Positions 42,005 through 47,774 of a stretch of DNA of 47,774 nt are shown here, one piece after another. This stretch comes from Candidatus Gastranaerophilales bacterium (lineage in GTDB: Bacteria > Cyanobacteriota > Vampirovibrionia > Gastranaerophilales > Gastranaerophilaceae), in assembly GCA_944322935.1 (NCBI GenBank), contig CALUQO010000018.1, positions 1 to 47,774 of the forward strand, given 5' to 3'. The notes beneath the pieces were generated by a model. It was not told where the DNA came from and ran no database searches. It worked only from the letters and a program-made list of their open reading frames with translations. Position numbers and translations under genes: made by a program. Every line of letters begins with the position of its first letter. Position 1 is the first letter of the stretch.

Positions 42005-42892
42005 TTATTCAAAGATTTTTCTTAATATGCCGTTGTTTTCTTTTAAGAGTTTATCGGCTTCATCAAAGCTTAAACCGTACAATATAAATAAAACGGCATG
42101 TTTTGTGCTGTAGCCGTTCGACTCGAGCACGTTTCTGGCCGTTGATGGTTTACAGCCACATATTTCCGATACTATAGTTACCGCACGTCTTTGCAGTTTT
42201 GCATTTGTGGGTTTTACGTCAATCATAAGGTTGTGATATGTTTTGCCGATTTTAACCATTGAGGCAGTGGAGAGCATATTTAAAATCATTTTTTGTGCTG
42301 TGCCTGCTTTCATTCTTGTTGAACCTGAAATCGCCTCGGCACCTGTATCTACACATATAAAACAATCAGCAAATTTTTTCATTGCAGCATCAGGGTTAGA
42401 AGTTATAGCAACGGTTTTACATTTTTTTATTTTGGCAATTTCCAAAAATTTTACAACATATTTTGGATTTCCTGAAGCTGATATACCGACAATTGTATCA
42501 TTTGAGCATATATCATTATTTTTAAAGTCAGAAGCCGCAAGCTCTTCAGAATCTTCTGCACCTTCAATTGCTTCTTTTAAAGCTCTGTCACCGCCTGCGA
42601 TTATGCCTTTAACCATATCTTTTGATACGCTAAAAGTCGGCGGACACTCGGAAGCATCCAACACACCCAATCTGCCGCTTGTACCTGCACCTACATATAT
42701 CAGCCTGCCGCCGTGAAGAAAATTGGCAACAATCATATCAACTGCTTTCGCAATATCCGGAATACATTTCTGTACGGCGGCAGCAACCGTCATATCCTCG
42801 TTATTTATCATGGTAAGAATATCATGCGTTCCGACCATATCAATATTTACTGTATTACGGTTAATATGTTCGGTGGCGGTTTCTTTATACAT
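42005..42892 (-). CDS. murQ: N-acetylmuramic acid 6-phosphate etherase
   Basis: 295 residues, normal length. MurQ cleaves the lactyl ether of MurNAc-6-phosphate to give GlcNAc-6-phosphate and D-lactate in cell-wall recycling. The SIS-domain signature VGAGTSGRLGVLDASECPPTF (in part) near residues 62-82 and the second block ISGSTRMKAGTAQKMILN near 193-210 are diagnostic; the C-terminal UBA-like segment (ARNVLESNGYSTKHAVLFIL) is also present. AGGAACT lies before the ATG. It begins 12 nt after anmK and closes the seven-gene kor operon. Confidence 0.5.
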   Translation of the reverse strand: MYKETATEHINRNTVNIDMVGTHDILTMINNEDMTVAAAVQKCIPDIAKAVDMIVANFLHGGRLIYVGAGTSGRLGVLDASECPPTFSVSKDMVKGIIAGGDRALKEAIEGAEDSEELAASDFKNNDICSNDTIVGISASGNPKYVVKFLEIAKIKKCKTVAITSNPDAAMKKFADCFICVDTGAEAISGSTRMKAGTAQKMILNMLSTASMVKIGKTYHNLMIDVKPTNAKLQRRAVTIVSEICGCKPSTARNVLESNGYSTKHAVLFILYGLSFDEADKLLKENNGILRKIFE

Positions 42893-42904
42893 ATAGAGTT
42901 CCTG

Positions 42905-44035
42905 TTAGATGTATGCAACTGTCCCCATGATAACTCTTTTTTCAGCCCCTGTACAGACAGGTAGGTTATTTGGAGTATGTTTAAGCGTACAATATCCGAG
43001 AAGTGCAAACGCTATCGCCTCTTTAAATTTGTCGTTTATTTTAAAATCCGCATGGGTCTTAACCGGAAGTTTTGAATATTCTTTTATTAAATTAATCAGT
43101 GTTTTGTTGTAAGCTCCGCCGCCGCCTACAACAATTTCATCAATAGTTGTCTTTGGCAGTACAAAATTTTTATAAGCATCAACAATCGTCCTTGCACTAA
43201 GAGCCGTAATAGTTGCAACCGTATCATAATTATTTTGCGGAGCAATTTTTAATATTTTTTGTATGTATTCATCGTTAAAAAGTTCACGTCCAGTGGATTT
43301 TGGCGGAAGCTTTTTGTAGTAATCCTCTTTTAAAAGTTCGTTTAAAAATTGTTCGTCGACCTTGCCCTGAGCAGCAATCTGCCCGTCTTTGTCGAACGCA
43401 ACATTAAATAATCTTTGTACAACACCATCTATCAGCATATTACCTGGGCCTGTATCAAAGGCAAAAGTTTCACACGATTTTGATAAAACCGTAACATTAC
43501 CTATTCCGCCGATGTTTTGGATTGCTCTGTTTTTGTCCTTTTTAAATATAAGCTCATCGACAAAAGGCACAAGCGGTGCGCCCTGCCCGCCGGCCGCAAT
43601 ATCTCTTGAGCGAAAATCCCCGACGGTTGTTACTCCAGTGAGTTCCGCTATAACTGAAATGTTTCCTATTTGAAGTGTACTTTTTGTGCTGATTCCGCCG
43701 ATTTCTTTGTCTTGTGGAATATGAAAAACGGTTTGCCCGTGAGAAGCAATGTAATCCACATCTTTTGGCATTAAACCCGCTTTTTGTATAAGTTCGTTTG
43801 CACACTGCGCAAAAAGATTGCCGACAACAAAATCCATAAAGCAGATATCGCTTGTTGAAACTTTGTCATTAGCAATTTCAAGCAATTTTAATCTGACGTC
43901 TTCGGGATAATCTAAAGAGTTCCCCATAACAAATTCAAAATTAAAATCGTCGTCAATACGCACCAGAGCTGCGTCAATGCCATCCAGCGAGGTGCCTGAC
44001 ATCATACCTATTGCAGTTTTGCAGGTTTGTTTCAT
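42905..44035 (-). CDS. anmK: Anhydro-N-acetylmuramic acid kinase
   Basis: 376 residues. AnmK hydrolyses the 1,6-anhydro bond of anhMurNAc and phosphorylates it to MurNAc-6-phosphate, the substrate of MurQ. Family landmarks: IGMMSGTSLDGIDAALV at residues 9-25, VGNLFAQCANEL, ASHGQTVFHIP near 93-103, TVGDFRSRDIAAGGQGAPLVP near 136-156 and GPGNMLIDGV near 196-205. The usual order of reactions makes it the direct upstream partner of murQ. It starts 3 nt after the purine nucleoside phosphorylase gene. Confidence 0.5.
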   Translation of the reverse strand: MKQTCKTAIGMMSGTSLDGIDAALVRIDDDFNFEFVMGNSLDYPEDVRLKLLEIANDKVSTSDICFMDFVVGNLFAQCANELIQKAGLMPKDVDYIASHGQTVFHIPQDKEIGGISTKSTLQIGNISVIAELTGVTTVGDFRSRDIAAGGQGAPLVPFVDELIFKKDKNRAIQNIGGIGNVTVLSKSCETFAFDTGPGNMLIDGVVQRLFNVAFDKDGQIAAQGKVDEQFLNELLKEDYYKKLPPKSTGRELFNDEYIQKILKIAPQNNYDTVATITALSARTIVDAYKNFVLPKTTIDEIVVGGGGAYNKTLINLIKEYSKLPVKTHADFKINDKFKEAIAFALLGYCTLKHTPNNLPVCTGAEKRVIMGTVAYI

Positions 44036-44038
44036 AAA

Positions 44039-44839
44039 TTATATCTCACGGATTACGGAAACAAGAAGATTTTTAAAAGAGTCCTTAACCTTTGCAGCTG
44101 TTTCGACAACTTCGGCATGAGAAAGTCTTGACGGATGAACACCTGCTGCCGAGTTGGTTATACAGCTTATACCAAGTACGTCCATTCCGCAATAATTTGC
44201 AACAAGAGCCTCTGGCACCGTCGACATACCGACAGCATCAGCTCCCATTATCCTCAGCATATTAATTTCAGCCGGAGTTTCGTAACTGGGGCCGCTCATA
44301 GCAGCATAAACCCCCTGACGAACCTGCATGTTAAGCTCTTTTGCCTTTTGAAGTGTGATTTGAATAAGTGATTTTTTATAAACCTCGCTCATATCGGGGA
44401 ATCTGTCACCAAGAGAGGCATCGTTCTCACCGATTAACGGATTAACCCCCATGAGGTTTATGTGATCTGTTATAACCATAAGGTCACCAGCGTTGTATTT
44501 TTTGTTTACGCTTCCTGCTGCGTTGGTTATTATAAGCGTTTTTACCCCCAGTTTTTTCATTACTTTAATAGGATAGACTATACGGCTGATGTGATACCCC
44601 TCGTAATAGTGGTATCTTCCCTGCATAACAACAAATTTTTTGCCGTCAGCTTCACAAAAAACAAGCTGTCCTTTATGACCCGCAACAGTTGATTTTTCAA
44701 ACCCCGGAATATCCTGATATTTTATCCTGATACCTGCAACGTTGTCAGCAAAATCCCCGAGCCCCGAGCCAAGTATAATACCTATTTCAGGTTTAAAATC
44801 TTTTATTTGTTTTTTTATGTAGTCGATTGTTTCTTGCAT
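44039..44839 (-). CDS. Purine nucleoside phosphorylase (class I, PNP/MTAP family)
   Basis: 266 residues, trimer-type length. It splits purine nucleosides with phosphate into base and ribose-1-phosphate. Landmarks: IGIILGSGLGDFAD near residues 19-32, MQGRYHYYEGY near 72-82, TNAAGSVN near 105-112, and VGMSTVPEALVAN followed by ISCITNSAAG near 200-230. This matches PunA/XapA-type enzymes rather than hexameric DeoD. It supplies the base for the hpt-type salvage. It lies 5 nt after korC and 3 nt before anmK in one operon. Confidence 0.5.
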   Translation of the reverse strand: MQETIDYIKKQIKDFKPEIGIILGSGLGDFADNVAGIRIKYQDIPGFEKSTVAGHKGQLVFCEADGKKFVVMQGRYHYYEGYHISRIVYPIKVMKKLGVKTLIITNAAGSVNKKYNAGDLMVITDHINLMGVNPLIGENDASLGDRFPDMSEVYKKSLIQITLQKAKELNMQVRQGVYAAMSGPSYETPAEINMLRIMGADAVGMSTVPEALVANYCGMDVLGISCITNSAAGVHPSRLSHAEVVETAAKVKDSFKNLLVSVIREI

Positions 44840-44844
44840 AATAC

Positions 44845-45414
44845 TTAAGCCGTTACCATCTGTTGTCTTATGAGGTTTGCACCGAAATCAATAGATTCAA
44901 GGTTGTTGGGAAGCAAAGCCGCTTTTTTGGCAGAAACTGTTTTTGCCATTTCCTTCATCACTTCTTTTACCGATTCTATTTTCAATATTTTAGTCTTTTC
45001 AAGAAAAGCCCCTAGCGCAATAACATTAACAAATGCCGGCTGGGTAAGTTTTTGCGCAAGTTCGTTAAGCGGAATTTTTATGTAATTTATATCTGTTCTC
45101 TTTGTTTTTAAATGAGAAAGAGAAGAATTTATTATCATAAATCCGCCTGATTTTACCTTGTGCTCGAACTTTTCTTGCGACGCATCGTTAAGTGCAATAA
45201 CAGCGTCAGCTTCATCTATAATCGGCGAAGGAACATCAGAATCAGAAATATTTACAGAACAATTAACAGCACCGCCTCTCATTTCTGCCCCGTAGGCCGG
45301 AAACCATGTTGTATGTTTCCCTTCTACAACAGCGGCGTGGCATAATAAAATTCCAGCAAAAAGTGCCCCTTGTCCGCCAAATCCTGATATAATCACACTC
45401 ATATCACCGTTCAT
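44845..45414 (-). CDS. korC: 2-oxoacid:ferredoxin oxidoreductase, gamma subunit
   Basis: 189 residues. Gamma-subunit blocks: IISGFGGQGALFAGILLCHA at the N-terminus, then TTWFPAYGAEMRGGAVNCSV and DEADAVIALND. The gamma subunit completes the four-part enzyme that oxidatively decarboxylates 2-oxoacids to acyl-CoA, passing electrons to ferredoxin. Start ATG overlaps the korB stop by 1 nt (TAATG). The gene order delta-alpha-beta-gamma is that of korDABC/oorDABC. Substrate (2-oxoglutarate, branched-chain or other) is not certain. Confidence 0.5.
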   Translation of the reverse strand: MNGDMSVIISGFGGQGALFAGILLCHAAVVEGKHTTWFPAYGAEMRGGAVNCSVNISDSDVPSPIIDEADAVIALNDASQEKFEHKVKSGGFMIINSSLSHLKTKRTDINYIKIPLNELAQKLTQPAFVNVIALGAFLEKTKILKIESVKEVMKEMAKTVSAKKAALLPNNLESIDFGANLIRQQMVTA

Positions 45415-46172
45415 TATTTATTCTCCTGTTCGGTAATGTCTTTAAATACCCCGAGAGGGTGTACTGTTTCTATTACTTTGTCAATATGTTCCACAGACTC
45501 AACAGGCGTCATGTGCCAGTTTGTCGGACAAGCCGCCAACACCTCAACAAATCCGTAGCCAAGTCCGTTTATTTGCGCTTCAAAAGCTTTTTTGATTGCT
45601 TTTTTAGCCTGCATAATATTTTTTGTCGATGTAATAGCTACCCTTGCGGCATAAGCCGTTCCATCGCATTTTGAAATAATTTCGGCAGCATGCAGCGGAT
45701 AACCTGTTAACTCTGCTTTTCTGCCTGCAGGCGTTGTTGTTGTAACCTGTCCGACAAGAGTTGTTGCACTCGCCTGACCGCCTGTCATACCAAAATTGGT
45801 ATTGTTAATCATTATGGTTGTAATATGCTCGCCTCTGCACGCAGTGTGTATGGTTTCGTTAAAACCGATGGTAGCGGCATCGCCGTCGCCCTGATAAGTG
45901 AAAACAAATTTATCGGGCTTGCATCTTTTTACACCTGTTGCAACACAGGGTGAACGCCCGTGCGAAGCACCTGCAACATCAAGATTAAAGAATTTTTCCA
46001 AGAATATTGAACAGCCTACAGAAGATATAGCTATTGTATCTTTTTGCAGGTTAAATTCGTCAAGAAGTTCTGCTATTATTCTTAAAACCACACCGTGACC
46101 GCATCCGGGGCAAAATGTAAAATGTCCGTCTTTTAAAAGTGATTCGGGTCTTTTATATACAAGTGTTTCCAT
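45414..46172 (-). CDS. korB: 2-oxoacid:ferredoxin oxidoreductase, beta subunit (TPP-binding)
   Basis: 252 residues. The beta subunit carries thiamine pyrophosphate: the motif GDGDAATIGFNETIHTACRG (near 95-114), with NNTNFGMTGGQ completing the metal/TPP site. FCPGCGHGVV (near 21-30) is the usual N-terminal cysteine block. Start 2-3 nt after the korA stop, indicating tight coupling. It is the catalytic subunit together with korA. Confidence 0.5.
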   Translation of the reverse strand: METLVYKRPESLLKDGHFTFCPGCGHGVVLRIIAELLDEFNLQKDTIAISSVGCSIFLEKFFNLDVAGASHGRSPCVATGVKRCKPDKFVFTYQGDGDAATIGFNETIHTACRGEHITTIMINNTNFGMTGGQASATTLVGQVTTTTPAGRKAELTGYPLHAAEIISKCDGTAYAARVAITSTKNIMQAKKAIKKAFEAQINGLGYGFVEVLAACPTNWHMTPVESVEHIDKVIETVHPLGVFKDITEQENK

Positions 46173-46174
46173 AT

Positions 46175-47263
46175 CTATCTTACCCCTGCTTCCGTTTTTT
46201 GCGTATTTTCCAGTTTTGAATACAGTTCCGTGATTTTGTTATAAATCATATCAGGCGTAAGCAGTCTGCCGGCAGGTCTTCCGTAAAACTCTACAGGACA
46301 AGCGCCAAATACCGCAGAACGCACATCCAGAAGCATCTGTCCTTTGTTTAATTCCAAATCAAGAATCATATCAGCTTTTTGAGCAGTATCATGCAAATCC
46401 TTATCAGGGAACGGGAACAAAGTAACCGGACGGAAAAGTCCCACTTTCATTCCGTTATCTCTCGCTCTTTTTACCGCTGCTTTTGCAACCCTTGCCACAG
46501 AGCCGAAGGCAGTCAGTACAAGTTTTGCATCAGAAAGCAGATAATCCTCGTAGGTTGTTTCGTTTTTGGCAACTTCTTCATATTTTTTGAAAATACGATT
46601 AGTCAGCATCTCCATTTCACCTTCCGGCATATGAAGAGAAACAATATTTCTTGCAGGACGGTTGTTTGCCCCGTCAAGCGCCCATTGCGTAACATCAGGG
46701 TCTTTGTAAGGATATTCGCCAAATTCAGCAGGCTCCATCATTTGTCCAAGTACACCGTCAGCAAGCAGCATAACAGGATTTCTGTATTTTAAAGCAAGGT
46801 GAAATGCTCTGTACGTCAGGTCTATCGCCTCTTGAACAGTTGAAGGTGAGAGTACAATAATTTTATAATCGCCGTTTCCGCCGCCTTTAAGCGCCTGAAA
46901 ATAATCGCCCTGAGCGGGGGCAATGTTGCCCAATCCGGGACCGCCTCTCATAACACTTACGATAACACCGGGGACCTCGGCGCAGCACATTGCGGACAAA
47001 GCCTCCTGCATAAGCGCAATACCGCATGATGAAGAAGATGTCATAGCTTTTGTACCTGTAGTTCCTGCACCTATAAGCATATTAATCGAGGCAAGCTCAC
47101 TTTCTGCAGTGATAAACACTCTGCCCAATTCCGGCATATGTTTGCCCATATATTCTCCTATTTCACTTTGAGGTGTAATAGGATAACCGAAATAACAATG
47201 ACAGCCCGCATTGATAGCAGCCTGTGCAATAGCCTCATTCCCTTTTACCAATACCTTTGCCAC
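46175..47263 (-). CDS. korA: 2-oxoacid:ferredoxin oxidoreductase, alpha subunit (VorB/KorA type)
   Basis: 362 residues. The N-terminus KVLVKGNEAIAQAAINAGC and YFGYPITPQSEIGEYM match the alpha subunit often annotated VorB (2-oxoisovalerate:ferredoxin oxidoreductase); KorA is very similar. The pyrimidine-binding and core domains follow, ending with a transketolase C-like domain (VGLFRPVTLFPFPD). Translation starts at GTG, overlapping the korD stop by 1 nt (TAGTG). The exact 2-oxoacid is not distinguishable by eye. Confidence 0.5.
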   Translation of the reverse strand: MAKVLVKGNEAIAQAAINAGCHCYFGYPITPQSEIGEYMGKHMPELGRVFITAESELASINMLIGAGTTGTKAMTSSSSCGIALMQEALSAMCCAEVPGVIVSVMRGGPGLGNIAPAQGDYFQALKGGGNGDYKIIVLSPSTVQEAIDLTYRAFHLALKYRNPVMLLADGVLGQMMEPAEFGEYPYKDPDVTQWALDGANNRPARNIVSLHMPEGEMEMLTNRIFKKYEEVAKNETTYEDYLLSDAKLVLTAFGSVARVAKAAVKRARDNGMKVGLFRPVTLFPFPDKDLHDTAQKADMILDLELNKGQMLLDVRSAVFGACPVEFYGRPAGRLLTPDMIYNKITELYSKLENTQKTEAGVR

Positions 47264-47472
47264 TATCTATAAACCTCTCTTATTGCTACATCAGGGCAAT
47301 TCATTGCGCACATTGCACACCCGATACATTCATTTTTTTCATCATTAAATTCGACCGGAAAATCGCCGTGCAAATTTGATTCTTTGCTCTTTTTTAATAA
47401 GCCTTTAGGGCACGCTTTTATACATAAATAGCAACCCTTACACACTTCTCTGTCTATAACAATCCTGCCCAT
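47263..47472 (-). CDS. korD: 2-oxoacid:ferredoxin oxidoreductase, delta subunit (2x[4Fe-4S] ferredoxin)
   Basis: 69 residues with two ferredoxin motifs: CKGCYLCIKACP (near 11-22) and CIGCAMCAMNCP (near 50-61). It passes electrons from the catalytic subunits to external ferredoxin. First gene of the operon; the ATG at 47472 is only about 10 nt beyond the -10 box, so the leader is very short. Confidence 0.5.
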   Translation of the reverse strand: MGRIVIDREVCKGCYLCIKACPKGLLKKSKESNLHGDFPVEFNDEKNECIGCAMCAMNCPDVAIREVYR

Positions 47473-47482
47473 AAATTTCTCG

Positions 47483-47510
47483 ATTTTAAAGTATAGTTTG
47501 TCTATTTCAA
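47483..47510 (-). promoter_or_regulatory. Promoter of the korDABC operon
   Basis: On the minus strand: TTGAAA (47505-47510), 16-nt spacer, TAAAAT (47483-47488), then 10 nt to the korD ATG. The predicted leader is only a few nucleotides. Confidence 0.5.
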
Positions 47511-47774
47511 TTGTATCACGAGGGGATTAAAATACAACTAACAAAAGCAAAGAAGGTTTATAATTTGTTAACAATAAAGTTAACACTACCAGTCAGGATT
47601 GTATATGTCACGTAATTCGTGACAAAACATATCATCTTGAAGAAAAAAATCCCGCTGTCATTTGCGAAGCATCAGGCTTTTAGGTCTTCATTAATCATTT
47701 GTGTTCAGAATCTTATCGATGGTGGAATTGCCATCCATTCTTTGGTAAGAATGGGTGGCAAATAATGCATCAAT
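47511..47774. other. Window end: intergenic region with hairpins, no gene seen
   Basis: 264 bp upstream of the kor operon. It contains two GTTAAC sites 6 bp apart (47567-47584), a TATAAT at 47559-47564, the palindrome GTCACG-TAATT-CGTGAC (47607-47623) and a long hairpin at 47728-47761. No reading frame is convincing; a gene may begin to the right of the window. Confidence 0.5.
47728..47761. repeat. 15-bp hairpin at the window end
   Basis: TTGCCATCCATTCTT / AAGAATGGGTGGCAA, 15 bp with one G-T pair and a 4-nt loop (TGGT). No T tail on either side, so it is more likely a structured repeat or RNA element than a simple terminator. Confidence 0.5.

Noticed and set aside
42243-42716. Plus-strand 157-codon frame opposite murQ
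   Set aside because: murQ on the minus strand carries full family signatures; this is its antisense shadow.
47490-47507. LexA-box-like TATAG...TGTCTAT in the kor promoter
   Set aside because: The half-sites are too close (spacing shorter by 4 bp than in the lexA palindrome) and not a symmetrical palindrome.
47640-47700. Resemblance of GTCATTTGCGAAGC to the widespread GTCATTGCGA-type dispersed repeats
   Set aside because: Only a short imperfect stretch matches and no second copy is visible in the window.
1-47774. tRNA, rRNA, CRISPR arrays, transposases and riboswitches
   Set aside because: I looked through the larger intergenic regions and found no cloverleaf, regular spacer-repeat array, DDE/HUH gene or recognisable riboswitch.

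Overview
The window is AT-rich bacterial chromosome, densely packed with short, strand-biased operons. An autotransporter-type outer-membrane protein shows that the cell is diderm. A close homologue of the cyanobacterial redox/clock-input protein LdpA, flagellar genes, and no photosynthesis gene together suggest a non-photosynthetic relative of Cyanobacteria of the Melainabacteria/Vampirovibrionia (Gastranaerophilales) type. That assignment is inference; there is no rRNA in the window to confirm it. I see no tRNA, rRNA, CRISPR array, transposase or prophage gene.

Layout. (1) 1-9.9 kb: the 3' end of a giant repetitive autotransporter, a GH57/DUF3536 glycosidase, a secreted unknown, two small unknown proteins, a DUF1796 protein and an XRE regulator. 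(2) 9.97-10.37 kb: a GC-richer mosaic of direct repeats whose last copy supplies the 3' end of thyX. (3) 10.35-16.9 kb: thyX, then dppB-dppC-mgtC-TPR protein, a PlsC-type acyltransferase and a LysM protein. (4) 16.9-24.3 kb, minus strand: a GlpT/UhpT-like transporter, two unknowns sharing an N-terminal PSFK(S/A)R motif (one with a CheD/CNF1-like Thr-Cys-His signature), lexA with its operator, umuC, ldpA, tilS and hpt. (5) 24.5-33.2 kb, plus strand: ndk-tgt, glmU, a very large phosphohexomutase, a small parvulin, an M24 aminopeptidase, a small unknown and a TrmH/SpoU methyltransferase. (6) 33.4-41.8 kb: two convergent flagellar operons, motA-motB-fliL-fliM-fliN (plus) and fliJ-fliK-flgD-flgE (minus), meeting at a strong bidirectional terminator. 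(7) 42.0-47.5 kb, minus: a seven-gene operon korDABC - purine nucleoside phosphorylase - anmK - murQ. The last 300 bp hold hairpins but no gene I can support.

How they work together. anmK and murQ form a peptidoglycan-recycling pair that turns anhydroMurNAc into GlcNAc-6-phosphate plus lactate. glmU makes UDP-GlcNAc, so amino-sugar metabolism is well represented. The 2-oxoacid:ferredoxin oxidoreductase points to anaerobic, ferredoxin-based energy metabolism. The flagellar genes encode stator, switch, hook, hook cap and hook-length control. lexA-umuC is an SOS module with a perfect palindrome between the -35 and -10 boxes of lexA.

Most worth a second look: the repeat mosaic that overwrites the thyX 3' end; the CheD/CNF1-like protein and its shared N-terminal tag; the apparently leaderless lexA promoter with an unusual operator; LdpA outside photosynthesis; FliM without the usual CheY-binding motif; and a similar small module in both FlgD and FlgE.

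[Form note: the original answer gave no feature confidences; every confidence of 0.5 is a placeholder required by the schema, not an estimate.]
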